Positions 24,401-37,900 of a stretch of 64,000 bases of DNA are shown one piece after another; position 1 is the stretch's first letter, and each line of letters begins with the position of its first letter. This stretch comes from Chlamydomonas reinhardtii (Eukaryota; Chlorophyta; Chlorophyceae; Chlamydomonadales; Chlamydomonadaceae), in contig NC_057020.1 of NCBI RefSeq assembly GCF_000002595.2, positions 5,431,571 to 5,495,570 of the forward strand. Direction: 5' to 3'. The notes under the pieces are model-generated. The model worked only from the letters and a program-made list of their open reading frames with translations. It was not told the origin of the DNA and made no database searches. A program made the position numbers and the translations under genes.

Positions 24401-25154
24401 CCTGCTGCTTCCGGGCCATGGCGACCGCGATGCGCTCCTCCTCCTCGGCGCGGATCGCATTCAGCGTCTTTTGACGTTCACTCTGTGCAACGGGGGGAGA
24501 TGAGGAAAGGGCGTTTAGAGCCCCATCCCGTTTGCATCCATCCGAGGCCTTGGGGCTGCCGCCACGGGGCTGCCGCCCACTCAAGCCACCATCCACCCCG
24601 AAGCAAACCTTTCCCCACCACCCCTCCCCTCTCCCGCCCGGCCCTAGATGCTCGCCAATGCCAACTATACGCCTGATAGGTGCCCCAAACTTGCATACCC
24701 CGGTACCGTCTGGCATGGCCCCGCCCCACCTGGTACAAGCTCTCCAGCATCTGAGCCTCCGATGCACGCTCCTTGAACTCGCGGCCTTTCCGCTTGAAGT
24801 CATCCTTAACGGCATTAGCTGCTACTGTATCATAGACCTTTTGGTCATTGAAGTACCTGAGGGAGAGCCAAAGCCGGATGAGCTCGCAAGAGTTCGGGCA
24901 AATGGCGTGCCATGCCCATGTTCCGCGCGCACCTGTTGATCTCCGACTTGGCTGCCTCCGCAATCCGTCGCGCAGCCTCTCTTTGCTCCACAGCTACAGT
25001 GACAAAAAGCGGACACAGCGTTGGCATGCCTGATAGGACCGCTCGTCGCGCATGCACTCCGCGTTGTCGGGCAAGCCGACCTACCGCGCGCGAGGTGGCC
25101 CCTCTTGGGGGCTCGGGTGCCACCATCGTGACATGTGCAGTCACAGGCCGACAT
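21481..25154 (-). CDS. FAP127: MNS1 / FAP127 ciliary coiled-coil protein (505 aa)
   Basis: MNS1 (FAP127 in Chlamydomonas) is a microtubule inner protein of axonemal doublets with a trichohyalin-plectin-homology fold. Eleven exons: 25085-25154, 24933-24993, 24730-24856, 24340-24482, 23969-24197, 23326-23542, 22866-22986, 22480-22627, 22040-22254, 21737-21872, 21481-21531; 1518 nt. The product is almost entirely long charged helix (ERQKTLNAIRAEEEERIA; EEEEELINMLRQEELEAK; REVQRLIDEKRQAFEAAK). It ends in the family-type block EERKKLLREAAELKDFLPRG followed by VLRD. The length is close to human MNS1 (about 495 aa). The last exon (17 codons, ending TGA 21481-21483) was chosen because the alternative is read-through of a GTGAGC donor. 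Other proteins of this fold (CFAP45, CFAP53) are alternatives, but the LPRGVL motif favours MNS1. Confidence 0.75.
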
Positions 25155-25648
25155 CTTGGCCACCCAAGCTCGAAACCCGAACCACTTGGGCGGCTCTTGG
25201 GCCGCGGTTGAAGTCCTTAAAGCCCGAACAGCTACTGTTTAGACAAAACTAAGGAGATAGAGTCTTAGTGCCGAGCTCAGCTCACACGCGACGATGGATT
25301 GAGTATTGTGACGCTTCTACCCAAGCAGCGTGCTGCCAGAAGTGTTTGTTATGTAGTGATAATATGCAAAGGACACCGTACACATGCCAAGCGTTGGCAA
25401 ACGGGGGTTCTGGAAATCCTCGAAGTCATCCGCGCTCATTCTGCTGGATCGTGTTTCTGGCCTGCAGAGGCGTTTCACCATTGCTGGTTGAAAATAATTC
25501 CTTACGAGCACATCCATCCTTCCAGCTATCTTGCAAACAATCTTTGGACACTGACAGCTGAAACCAGGTCTTCACGTTCTCTTGGTCCTTTACGCAAGAG
25601 CCATGGCTATACCAAGCATAACTCTCCTCATAAGTACATAGGGCTATT
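25155..25648. promoter_or_regulatory. Divergent promoter between two coiled-coil genes
   Basis: 494 bp separates the start codons of the MNS1 homologue (-) and the hinderin-like gene (+). Shared or coordinated expression is plausible. I could not identify an X-box or other motif by eye. Confidence 0.45.
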
Positions 25649-28600
25649 ATGAAGGCGAGGCGCAGCGAGAGCTGCCCGCGGCCGAGCCGCAAGCCAGTCA
25701 GCGGCGCACCACCGCAGGCAAGAGCGCTTCCGGAGGCTGGAGCTCTTATGATTTTCAGGACGGCCATAGCTAAAGGCGTGCATGCAATGCAGGCCGAACT
25801 CCAAGTGCTACCGGGGCCCTTGACTCCACTGTTGACACGGGCCTGCACCCTGCAAGACCTCGGGCCTGAGGACAAGCAGAAGGTCACGAAGCTCCTGAAG
25901 CAGGTGGAATGCGGGTGTGGGCGTTTACGCCTGTCTGCATGCCCCCGACCGCATTTGACAGTGAGCACTGCTTATTCTTACAGGTGGTGGAGCTGGGCCA
26001 GGAGGTGCAGACCCTACGCCAGCAGCGTGACGAAGTGAGCGCCCTCGACTTGCAAACGAAGTCGTACAGTAGTACAGGCCTGCTCGTGCCAGTCCTGATC
26101 ATATGCTGTTCCCTTGCGCCTCACTCGGTCTGCGCTACATGATACAGACTGCAAAGCAATATTCTCAACGGGAGGAGGAGCTGAAGGAGACCCACCGCCA
26201 GCTGCATAAAGAGCACCTTCTGTGAGTATCGGCGTCTGACAGCCTGAGTACTGGTATCACAACACACGGCCTTTCTACGGCATGATGCTGCAGGCTAAAG
26301 AAGAAGCTGGGACAAGTGCTGTTGGTGCTTCGGGCGTCGCAAGCCAAGGTACGGCGTACATTCATTGAGAAATGCATCTGTGGGTTGCGTTGGGCCTCGC
26401 GATGTTTGACGTGCAACCTCCACTACACCAGGTCCACGCGTTGGAGGCGGCGCAGCAGGCGGCAGAGCTGCCACAGAAGACCCAACCCAGCAACGACCGA
26501 TCCGGGGAGTCAGATGCTGCGGCGCTGCCACGAGACCAGGAGGCGGAGCCGCAGGCTCAAGCGGGCCTGGGCCGTGCCGTTGGCTCCACTGCAACTGGCT
26601 GCCCCAGCAGCCCAGCACCAAAGGCTGCTAGCGCGCCATCACTACTCCACGTGGCACCCGGCACGCACGTGAGTATCACGATCCACCACACTTCGGACCC
26701 GCACGCGACGTCCGCATCAGCCTTGCAGGCACCTGGGCCGAACCCAGTCATCGCCATCCCCACCACCACAGCGGCCATGCCGGCGGCTACGGTTGAGGAC
26801 CAGTGCGCCAGTGGGCACGATGCGGGGCCTTCCAACCCAGATGGTTCAATGTGCAGCAGCCATTCACCGACGGCGATGCACACATGGCGTACAGGGGTGG
26901 GTGCAGGGGTGGTGGCAGCCAGCGAGGGCTGCTTGGGTGTAACCAGCAGCTGCTGTATGGCGAACGCGGGCTGGCCGTGCGTGTCACGCTTGTCTACGGC
27001 GTCCTCCAGCGCAGTGGGAGCCGGCCCAGCAGGGGCTGGAGCCGGCGGCAGCAGGGCTCGCGCTGGACCGCGCAGCATCCAGGTCAACTCCAGTATGCAG
27101 CACTTTGAGGCAGTGCCCGTGGACGAGGTAAGCGTGTGTCCGAATCAGCCACGCAGACAGTATCCACGACTGAGTTCACATCGCATGGAGGTTGGATTGG
27201 GTCGGGCATTGGCAATCTATCTTGTGCATAAGGATGCGGTTGCCTGCGCGGTCGGGCCAGCTTACGGCAGTAGCGTCTGCAACCCTCAGCGATGCCCTGG
27301 GTGCAACACGCAACGCAGGTGCTGCTGGAAAGCCCAACGGGCCAGGTGGGCTCACCCATGATTGTGCCGCCGAGCGAGGATGTCGTGGCCGCTGCGTCCA
27401 GTTTGCTTGGTTGGCAGGTACGGTGCAGAACTGACCATGTACACAAGGCTGCATCGGCACGAGAAACCCTGATGACTTGAGCGTTTGCCATGCACAGGCG
27501 CAGCAGGGCTTCATGTCGGCCGATGAGGCGACCAGCACCCTGCGCCCCGTTCCCGGGCCGGGCGATGACGCGCCGGTCTGCAGCGCCGGCTCAGGAGCAG
27601 CAGCAGCACGCGGCCGTGCTGTTAGCAGCCACGCCAACGTCGGCAGCGGCAGCGGGGCCATGGCACGCAAGGTGCTGAGCTACGACCCGGCCATCGGAAA
27701 GAACGGCGCCTTCTACTTCGTAGACGTGGACAGCCCACCGGCGTCGGACGTGCTGCCTGCAGGGCGACCGCCCATACACAACAAGGCGGGCGCGGGCAGG
27801 GTCATCGAGCACGCCCAGCTACAGGGCGCCCTGTGTACGCCAAGCAGCGCGACAAGCAGCATGACGCTGGGTGCTGGCGGGACAACGCGGGATCCAGCAA
27901 CCTCGGGAGGTGCGGCGGCGCAACCCACTGTCCGACCCCATGCCGAGCCGAGGCGCGCCGTGGCGGAGCCTGCCAGCACATGGCAGCCACCGGCGGCTCA
28001 GCGAGCGCATGGCCAAGCGATACCCTTGACTGCACGGCCTGCGTCAGCTGGGCCTGCAGCCATTGGAGGCTCATCCGGAGTTCAGGAGCCGCTGCAGTCG
28101 GTGCATGCCGCGGACGCAACGGCAGCAGTCCCGACAGTAAAGGCGGCCTCCTGCCCTGAGCCCAGCTTCTGCGCTAGCGCCGCTCCGCCCGGATCTGCAG
28201 GTGCAGGCATGCATGCAGGACACGCGTCTACCTTGCACATGGTGGCGCTGGGAAGGGCCATGGGACAAGGACACGGCCAGGAGCTGCAGCAGCCGCTGCC
28301 AACGGTTCTGCAGCCACCGCAGTCTGTAGCACCGTTCAGCCCATACAGCTACGCCGCCAGCGACAGCACAGCGGCCGTAACACCGCTGGCGCCTCTGCAC
28401 GCCGCGGCCTTGGCGCTGGCGCGAGCTGGCGCTGGTAACGGGCGGCTTGCTGCCGGCAGCTGCAACAGTATTACCGGCGTCAAGCACGCGCCTCACGCAG
28501 GCGCCGGCAGCAGACGCGCTGGTGTGGGTTTTGCGGAGACGCCGGGCAGCGCTACAGGCAGCCTTTACCGGATGGCGGGCATGCTAGAAGACCTGGCTCG

Positions 28601-29375
28601 GCAGCAGCACTGGGACATGCAGCCACCGCCCGGGGTAGCGCCTGCGCAGCCGCTGATGCCGGCGGCTTCTCCAAAGCCGGGAGCCGCTCAGGAGCAGCAA
28701 CAGCAGCAGGCGGTGGGGATGGCCGGAGGGCCTCAGGCGGTGGCTGCTTGGCTCGAGGAGAATGCGGGGTCAGCTTCCTCGGTGGGCGGCAGCTGTATCA
28801 CGGACCGGTACGACGAGTCTCTGGTGGACATCCTGTCCCAGGTGAGCCGCTCCGCGCGTTCGGGGCGCCATGACGCATCTCCACAGGCTGTGCAACTGAC
28901 AGCTGTCGAGTTACTCACGCTGCGCCATGGTGCCAACATGCATTCAGGCTGACGAGGATCTGGAGCAGGAGCACCGGCAACAACAACGGCAGCAGCAGAG
29001 ACTGAAGCAGCAACAGGACCAGGCAGCCAAGCTCGGCCGGCAGCGTGGGCAGCGCGGCGGGCCCGCAAGCTACGCATACGCTGGAGGTCAGCAGCAGCAT
29101 GGCCCGCGTGCTGCTGTGGCTGGAATAGCTGCAGATTTGCCGGTACCACGGCCACAGGTCCGTCACATGCGTGCTGACTATCATAGCTCGCATCCGCTCA
29201 TCTCCGCAGCTGCGTGTGTGCCTGCCTTGATGCTTGGTTTGGTCCCGGGCTTATACTTTCTTGCCCTCGTCACCGCTTGTACTGCGTGCAGAAGGTCTCC
29301 ATTGACGCCCTGCTGGCAGCAAACATATTCGAGGAGAACGACGTGCTGAGCGCCATTTTGGAGCAGGAGCGCTGA
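25649..29375 (+). CDS. Coiled-coil protein, possibly hinderin-like (935 aa)
   Basis: Ten exons: 25649-25903, 25984-26034, 26148-26221, 26294-26348, 26432-26668, 26729-27127, 27319-27417, 27498-28841, 28948-29157, 29292-29375; 2808 nt in frame. Only the N-terminal 150 or so residues look folded: LGPEDKQKVTKLLKQVVELG and the following EELKETHRQLHKEHL coiled coil resemble the core of protein hinderin (KIAA1328), recalled as LxPEDKxRIxxLIxEL. The remaining three quarters is Ala/Gly/Pro/Gln-rich and probably disordered, apart from a short terminal helix (SIDALLAANIFEENDVLSAI). The 60-nt intron 26669-26728 is in frame and may be retained; the donor at 29158 (GTCCGT) is weak. The family assignment is tentative; the gene itself is well supported. 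Confidence 0.65.
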
Positions 29376-30114
29376 GGCGGCTGAGGAGCGCTGAGGTGGC
29401 AAGCTCCCTAAGATGACAGGATGGCGTCAGTCGCGGAACGGGAAACGCCACGGAGCCGGTATTGGTATCGCGCTAGGAGCGGCTGCAATAATATGTCCGG
29501 CGTGCATAAAACTGTGAGCTCATGACGTATGGTTTCTGCTTGGCGCTGAAATTTGCGCAAGCTACGGCACATTCCGCCCTTTGGGGAAGCGGTTCGCGCC
29601 GCGCGGATACTCATCCTACTGTATGTCGCATTCTTACTCATCTTGGACATATAACATATTGAAAAGCTTGCATCCACTCGGTAGCGGCAGAGCCGAGACC
29701 AAGTTCGGGGCCTTCGTGCGGGCATCCCAGTAGCTCTTTTTCTGCAGAGTGCTCGTTTACTTATCGCGCTTGCTTAAAGGACTCGTACTGAAAGCAGTAA
29801 TACTTTCCATTGGCTCGGCGCTACACAACGGGGCACTGAGTTGAGTTGCGCTATCTGCCGTGCCCGCAGCGACCCAACAAGTGTAAAGCTCCTTGCGCTT
29901 ACATAAGTTGCGTATAAGCTTGTCAGCATATGTACCTGGCCTCCTGAGTCACGAACGGAGCTGCACGGGCGACTACCTGTGCTAACTCCTCGCAAGACTC
30001 ACGAGGAGGCTCGCTACTCCGCCATAAAAGCGCGCACGGCCATCAGAAGGATTCGCAGTGCTGGGTCGCTTTGGGTTTTGCTGACAAACACCGGCATCCC
30101 CGGACGTTGGCAGC
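29376..30114. other. Intergenic, no gene seen
   Basis: 739 bp between two genes transcribed in the same direction. It holds the 3' UTR of the upstream gene and the promoter of the downstream one. Nothing else recognised. Confidence 0.5.
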
Positions 30115-33100
30115 ATGGCTTTAGCCACGACGAACTATGGTCAGGGCGTGTACAACTCGTCCGTTGACATGCAGTAAGTGTTGGAGATGGAGTGGAGGAG
30201 ATATACTGCAAGGGCACCTAGGCGCTGGAGGTGTAGCCAGGAAGAGCGTGTTTGGTGCAAACCCGAACCCTGTGCCCTGACACGCTCGCTACCTCGGTTG
30301 CGCATTACAGGAACCTCGGCAACCTGATGCACGTCGCGGAGGTGCAGTATCAGAGGCAACTGAAGACCCTGCAGGCGGTGGGTGTCAAAAATTGCAAAGC
30401 GTGCTCGACAAGGGCATAATGGGTGCTCACGCCAGGGCTGCGCACCAGTCTGAACCGCTGCCCCGCCCTCCGCTGCTTTGCATTCCGTGTGCCCGTCCAC
30501 AGCTTCAAAAGCAGGCGGAACTGACCGCGGAGGAGAACGCGGCATGGCGGCACCGCGAACAACGGCGCATGGAGAAGTATGCGGCCATCGACTATGAGCG
30601 GCAGCAACAGGCGGAGCACCGGGCTGAGCTGGCTACCCAGGTATGTGTTAAGAAAGCACAAGGGGAAAGGTGTGGTATAGGAAAGCACAAGGAAAGAAGG
30701 GTCGACACAAAGGTGTATGTGAATGGGCCGGAGGCTGTGGTCGAGCTTTGAGGGGTACGGCAGTCCTGCAGGCAGGAAGCAGCGCCTGGTTGCTTTCGTG
30801 GAAGGTGACAAGGTGCATGCCGGGCGCGGGGGGGGGGGGGCAATGCCGACGGCCACACGGGCATTTGCCGTGCGGGCCCGCCGCTTACGCGGTTGTTACC
30901 TGAACCCGGGGCCTGCCCTACATACGGTCTTCCGCAGGTTGCCGAGAACCGGGCTGCCCGCATGGAGGCGGCTGCGCAGCACGAGGAGGCGATGCGGGCG
31001 GCAGCGGCCGCCAAGGTGCAGGCGGTGGAGGACCGACTGGTGAGTGCTGCGGCAACTGTCCGAGTCGCGCGTTCCTGGGAATTCCCATGTGTCATAACTC
31101 GAAAGCAAGCGTACGGTGGGAAAGGCGCAGCCGCCTGTGGGTCGGTATCCTGGCCTCACGGACTGTGCTCCCATTACCTCCTGCCGCCACACCAGGCTCG
31201 CTTCGCGTCGGAGCGCGCCGAGCACGCGGCGCATGAGCGGCAGCGCATTGCGGCGCTGGAGGCGAAGCGCGAGGCCACCTACCGTGCCAACCTGGAGATG
31301 CTGGAGGGCCGGCGTCAGGCCATGCTGGCGCGGGAGCGGAAGATGGAGGACATTCTAAGGCAGCGGGAGGAGGTGGGTCCGGGGGCGGGGGCGGGAGCGG
31401 GGGTGGGAACGGGTGGCGGATGGTGGGGTGGCGAGGCGGCGGGGTGGTATGGAGAAGGCAGTGGACAAGGAGGTGACGAAGGCTGCAGGGTCACGATTGC
31501 GGGAGCGGGAGCAGAAGCTAGAGCTAGCGCTGAGCGGATACAGTGTATGTGATGGCATGGTTAGCAGCAGTGGCGCGCGGCGACGAAAGCCATGAGTCAC
31601 AGCCAGCTGTTTTGCCCGACTTCAACCTCACCTGCGCTTGCGTCCCTTCCATGTCTTCCGCAGCTGCGTCAGCTGCAGCTGCAGATCAAGGCGGAGGAGG
31701 ACTATCTACGCGACCACCAGCGCCGCACCATCAAGGCCAAGGCGGAGAGGGACCTGGAGGGCCGCCTCGCCACCTTTGCGGCGCGCAACACCGCCAAGGA
31801 CGAGTACGCCGCCCGCCGCAAGCAGGTGGGTGGGGCCGAGTTTCCGTTGAGACTGTACGACAGTATTATGGTGGGCCAGCAAGAGGCGCATATTACAGGA
31901 CAGAATAAGCACTCTCCGCCTGCCCATGCACCGCAGTTATACTCACAATCCTCTATCCGCAGGAGCTGGAGCACCTGCGTAAGATTCGCGCGGACGAGCT
32001 TCGCCAGCGCTTCGACTACATCGCTGCACAGGTGAGGGCGCCGCGTGGTGGGGCGGGGTCGGCGGGGTCGGCGGGCATGCGCGCCAGCATCCGTGCGGCG
32101 GAGCTCTTAAGCCTCGTCCACTTATCACAGCACCATTGACTGCGCCCCCATCAACTGCCAGGCCAATGAGGCTGCGGCTGTGGCGCACGCGGAGCGCCAG
32201 GCCCTGGCCATGCGGCTGGACGACAAGGCGGCGCGCGGGGAGGCGCTGGCGGGCCAGCGGCAGCTGCTGCTGAACGAGATGGCGGCCCTGCGCCAGGCCA
32301 TGCAGCGGCAGGAGGAGGTGCTGCGGGCCAGCCTGCTGCGCATGCGGCAGAAGGGCAGCGTGGCTCTGCCGGAGGAGGTCGTGCGCAGCCTGGAGGCGTT
32401 CCAGGTAACACAGGGGGCGGGCGTATCGGGGACATGGACGGGGGAAGTGTCACTCGTTCCAAACCAACCAGCGGGTGGATGGGAGGGGGTCAAGGGTCGG
32501 AAAATGATTGGACAGTCGCGTGACCTGATGATCACTCCATTTCTGGTACGCATCTCCCTCCCACTCCACGCCATCATTTCCCCCCTGCTCTAGACTGGCG
32601 GCCCCGTGAAGGCCACCACGCTGCTGGGTGGCCCGCGCGGCTCGCCCGGTCGCCTGCCGGGCGCGGCGCCACGTCTTGCGCTGCCAGCCGTGCCCGCGGA
32701 GGAAGCCCTGGCTGCCGGTGCCTTTGCCGGCACCACCATCCGCCGGCCACGCTCCGCGGCCGTCACGCCCCGCACGCCGGCGGGCGCCGGCGGCTACGGC
32801 CGCGGCGGCGCAGCCGCTACTGGCCGGCCCGGCTCCACCGGTCCCGGCCAGGGCCAAGTGGTGGGCGAGCGGTCTTACCTGACAGCCATGCTGAGCCCCC
32901 GCGTGGGCCAGCCCGGCAAGGCCCGTCGCATGGCGGCGGCGCAACGGCCCCTGAGCGCCAGTGCGGACTTCCGCCGCAGCGCCGACGCCCGGCCGCTCAC
33001 CTCGCCCGCCACGCCCACGCGGCCCGGCGCGGGCGCTGCGCCCACGCCCTACGCGCCCTACACGCTGCCGCAGGCGCGCAGCCGCGGCCGGCAGCCGACG

Positions 33101-33585
33101 GTTGAGGAGCAGGTGGCGGAGATGACTAAAACGTCGGACGCGGCGGCGGAGGCAGCGGCCAGCAGGCGCTACAGCGGCGTGCACGAAGTGGCGCGGCCCG
33201 GCAGCCGACGTGAGGAGGAGCTGCGAGCGGTGCTGCAGGAGGAGATTGCCAAGGAGGGCGAGCGGCAGGCCATGCTGGCCAAGGTGGGTGGCCTGTGGCG
33301 GTGCGGGCTGCGTGCCACTTCATCTTGTGCTGCTGCAGGGCTCTTCCGTTGGGCTTGGGGACAAGTATAACGGAGAAGGGAGCGCGCAGGCAGTCCATCC
33401 TAGCCACCGCTGACTGCATGGTTTTACCCGGCCATTAAGCGCTTGCCCTGTGCTCCCCTCACTCCCAGGTCGCGGACGACACCGAGCGCGCCCGCCTGGT
33501 CAAGTACTTCACTCTGGAGCGGGAGGAGGCCAAGCGCCGCATCCTGGCACTCAGCAATGCAGCGCAGGCGGCCCTGTACCATTGA
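30115..33585 (+). CDS. Long coiled-coil protein, probably cytoskeletal (607 aa)
   Basis: Ten exons: 30115-30173, 30311-30377, 30503-30640, 30938-31039, 31196-31372, 31664-31825, 31963-32031, 32162-32404, 32594-33283, 33469-33585; 1824 nt. Residues 15-340 are continuous charged helix (for example EENAAWRHREQRRMEKYAAI, ERQRIAALEAKREATYRANL, EEDYLRDHQRRTIKAKAERD). A Pro/Ala/Arg-rich linker of about 150 residues follows, then a C-terminal helical segment ending ILALSNAAQAALYH. The layout, and the nearness to the MNS1 homologue, suit an axonemal, basal-body or cytoskeletal component, but no named family is recognised. Intron 3 has an 11-base G run near 30831 and intron 5 a G-rich stretch at 31380-31415 that could form G-quadruplexes. 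Confidence 0.75.
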
Positions 33586-34927
33586 GCGCTTGGCGTGCGG
33601 TAGTGTTCCGAAGTTTGAAAGCCGACACGCCGTGTGGGCGCCGCGTTGGACGCGGACATAAAAGAAAAGTAGGAGAATGGAACCGTTCGGAATAGGAGAA
33701 AGGGCCGGCAGTAGTACGGTAGTCCCGAGTTGATTCACTTGGGCTAGTAGCGGTGGTGCATAGCAACGTTGACGCGACACGAACCACACCTGTGACACTC
33801 CTCAAACGACGTTTTGGACTTGACACCTTCACGAGATTGACTGACCGCATAAACAGAGCGCGATGATTGGCGTGCTTACGGGCTGCCTGTTATGCTTAGA
33901 TGCTACCGTAGCAGGATTATGGCAGATTGGGAACAGAGCGCAGCAGAGCGTAACCCTTTGGAAGATGGACCGTTGCACTGGTGCCAGGGAACAGAGCGCA
34001 GCAGAGCGTAACCCTTTGGAAGATGGACCGTTGCACTGGTGCCTGGCACGGTGCTTGGTGGGTTTATACGTTGCAAAAGTGTTGTGCTGCTGTGCAAATA
34101 TAACGTCTTAATGACAGTTCTGAGGCGAGGCATGAGGCAATGACAGTGCAATGTAATGTAGCCAGACGCTCTGTCAGTCGGCGTGGGATGGTGTGTGGCA
34201 CTGTGGTGCCGCGTCGTTGCCGACCTCGATTGCAGGGGCTATCACAAGGGGCGTGCATGGATCAACGTCGCATACTCGCGCGGCTCACTTTGCTTCCGTG
34301 CATGGGGAAGCGCACATCCTCAAGGCCATACATCCACCTAAGGCAACGACTCGCTTGCAACCCCGTCGTCACCACTTGATAACACTTGCAAGACTCCGGA
34401 ACAGCGTCTCCACCATGACCACTCCACCGCTTCCTTCCTTATGCTGGAACCAGAGCACACGTGACGGCTACCGCAAGCTAAGGCCTCATCGCGGCGACTC
34501 CCTGTCTTCGCGTACGCGGCTCTCCATTCCGTGCGGTCCCCAAATCCTACCCACGACTGACGGTGTCGGGTCAACAACATAAAACATCCGCCCGCCCCAG
34601 ACACAACAACATACGGCATCAGCACGCCCGCTCCGGCTCCGTGGCAACTTACGCTCCAAATTTATGCCCTGGCCGTTCTTCACTAGGACCTTCACTCCCA
34701 TTCGTCGTTTCGTTTCCTCGCGCGGCCCCACTTACGGCGGGCTCTACCTCCTACCCGTTCATAGCCGAGCCGTGCAAATACCTCACCTCAACTCCGCGCG
34801 CCTGCGGAGCTGCAGCCTGCTCCCCCGCGCCTCCGCCAACCTGAAGCCCCTGTCAAACTCCAACCAACCTCTCCGATACCAGTCCCCGCCGTTCACAGCT
34901 CCCGCGCCACCATTCTTTTGAAAGCCC
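33586..34927. other. Intergenic between convergent genes
   Basis: 1.34 kb between the coiled-coil gene (+) and EFTUD2 (-). Apart from the tandem repeat at 33931-34043 nothing coding is supported. A TGTAA on the plus strand near 34151 may serve the upstream gene. Confidence 0.5.
33931..34043. repeat. Two-copy 58-bp tandem repeat
   Basis: The sequence starting GAACAGAGCGCAGCAGAGCG at 33931 is repeated at 33989 with no visible mismatch through the CACTGGTGCC end. The perfect identity suggests a recent slippage or unequal-exchange event. Confidence 0.9.
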
Positions 34928-37900
34928 TTAGAAGATCATGGCCAGGTCTGCGTCCTGCTTGGCCAGCTCCAGCAGCATGGGGTCGTCGAAGAACTTGTTG
35001 ATGGACACGTCATCGGACATGCCCTTGCGCCGCCGCGTCTTGACCATGAACTCACGCGCCAGCGCCTGAATGGAGGAGGGAGGTGTTAGCCGTCCATGAA
35101 GGTGAGGAAGGGAATGGTAAGAGGGATGGCGGAGGCGGTGGCACACTGTGTAGGGGTATGACAGTGCGCGCTCCAGAGCAATGTTGCGTTAGGCTGACTT
35201 GACAAGTGCTGAACTGGTTTAGTGAATGTGGGTTGCGGGAGCTGCCGACTGCGGCTGTGTGTTCCGCTGTGAAATACACATGCGCCGGTAGACGCGCGCC
35301 GTGTCAGAAGTACGGGAGTCGCTGGTGCGGCGCCACGCGCACACACGCAGGCGCGGCGAGGGCGCGACCCTGCGTGCTGCCGAAGGCACTGAGGGTGCGG
35401 GGCGCCGCGAGGCTGCTAGCGTAACTGCTACCAGCAGAACAACCCAACTACCCAGCGCCAGCCTCCCCACCTGCACGGGTGCGGGCTCCAGCGGCCGCAG
35501 CACAATGGACTTGTCGAGCGGGTCACCCGGAACCACCTGTGGCAGTGGAAAGAAGACGCCAGAATATATATGACCGTAACATCAGAGCACGTCTTGCGGG
35601 CTGTCGTGTTTGCAGTTGTGCAGCCTTGCATCTAAGGTTGCAGCGACCGCCTCGCGACACACCTGCAGACAGCCGCACCACCCCAGACCGCCCCAAGCAA
35701 ATACCCCAAACGGCGGGCCCCAAAGCCCCAACAGCCGCAGCACCGATCGCACCTGCCAGTGGTCGAAAACGGACTGGCAGAATGCCTGGCCCTGCGTATG
35801 GTAGCGCAGGTCCGTCTCGAAGCCGAAGCTCTCCACCACGGGCAGGTACGCCTTCACAATGAAGATGGGCGTGCCGGGCTTGGGCACGTCCGCAGTCACG
35901 TGGCCTCTGTTGCGGGTGTACAGCGTTTTGTTGAGGCAGGGCTGGTGTTGAGGCTCCTTCGCGCGGTAGGTGCAGACGGCTTGTGTCTCCACGGCATGAC
36001 ACCGGGCGGACCGACCGGCCACCTTAAGTCCCAGCACGCACCCTTTCATGTTATTACTATTGTCACTACCGCAACCAAGCTAAGCCCTCACCTCCGCTTC
36101 GCCAGCACGTTGTAGATGGCGGCGATGCAATCAGCGGGCGTCTGGATCTCCACATAGTACACCTGCGATCCACAACAAGAGTACATTCTCATTGACCAAG
36201 CAGAATCGCATTATTAAGGCGGACATGTGTCTGCTACAGCCGCACACTCCGTATTCCAGCACTCCCGGGCGCGCCACACACGCACCGGCTCCATAAGGCG
36301 GGGTGTGGCCATGAGGAAGGCCGAGTAGCACACGCGGCGCGCGGTGGGGATGATCTGGCCGCCACCGCGGTGGATGGGCTCGGGCGCGATGGCTGCGTCC
36401 AGGATCTTGAACTTGACGTTGCGGATGGGCTCGTCGCACAGCGGCCCCTCGCGCGCGCCCCACTGGAAGCCCTGTGTGTGTGTTTGAAAGAGCGAGAGAG
36501 CGGAGCGGTGGGTGAGCGGACTACCGTATCAGATCTGCAAGCGATCGTGGACACAGCTTGCAAGCCGGTGCTTGCCATGCCATTGCCAACCCGCTCCTGC
36601 CTTGCGCAGTTCCCTGGCCCGCCTCTCTGCGTGCCCATTGCTCGCTAGGCGCAGCCCCAGCCCTTCCGGGCCGCACCTGGATGACACTGTCGCGCACTGC
36701 GTTGAGCAGGCCCTTGTTTGTCTCCGCCGCCAGCGAGTCGTCCAGCAGCACGTTGGGGCCCTGCAGCTCGGGGCCGAACGCCCACAGGCCGCGCACCGCC
36801 AGCAGGTCCCACTCGTAGCGCGACTGGAACCACTCCTGTGGGTATTAACACGCGGAGATGGGCGAGAGCAACTGTATCAGGTCAGCGGTGGCGATGAGCG
36901 CCTGCTACAGCTGCTGTTCCCGTGTGAAGCCCCTCCAATGACGCCCACGCCAGCTTGGCTCTCCAACCCTTAGCGCCCTAGCAACATTGCCGCATCAACC
37001 ACGTACGCACCGTGAGCTGCTTGCGGCCCATGTCCAGCCGCACGTTGCCCGCCTCGATGTCCTCAGCCAATCCCTTGTCCAGCGGCTCAGCGATCATGGT
37101 GATCTTGTTGCGCTTGTTGGGCGTCTCCGCAAAGCACTTGAGGCTTGAGGACTCCACAACCGTCTCGCAGAAAGCCACCACAGGGTCAGCCACCTTGACC
37201 TCCACCTCTGTTGGCGCGCAGGAGTCCCGCCGGGCAGCGGCAGGGCAGTGAAGCGTCAGTGGGTTACAACCGAGGACTCCTTACTTCTACGGTATTCCAC
37301 GAGCCGCGCGCAGAGCCGAGTTCAATCGTAAGGAAACCCTTTGGCGGTTTATGGGTGCGCCCAAACTCCTTCCTGCTGGTGCTGCTCTCACCCGCGTACA
37401 GCTCTCGCAGGTCCTTCATGAGGCAGTCCAGGTACATCTCGCCGGTGCCGAAGATGGTGTGCTCGCCCGACTCCTCCACGCGCGTGCTGCACAGCGGGTA
37501 GCTTTTGGACACCTGTGCGGGTTTTGGCGTCGCGTGATTAGCGTCACCGTCGGTGTTCGGTGTCGTGGCTTCCGATGATAGGGAGAGGACCCGACATATA
37601 CGACAGTTGATGTGTGGCTGTTCAGAATGGCCCGAGCCCCGGCCTCACCTTGCGCAGGCCCTCCACCATCTTGGGCAGCTCGGAGGGGTTGAGCGGCTCA
37701 GCAGCGATCTTGACGGTGGAGCGCGTCTGGAAGCGCAGCGGCCTGTGGGCGGCGTGGCGGTGGCGCCGAGAAAGCGGGAAGCAATGGAGGTGTCAGGGAG
37801 CTGGCGTATTCGCTTGACAGAGTTGTGTGGGCACTGCGTGCCTGGTCGCGGTCGCCCGCGCCGCTGCCAAGCCTCGCCGGAGCCAGTGCCCCAACAAAGT

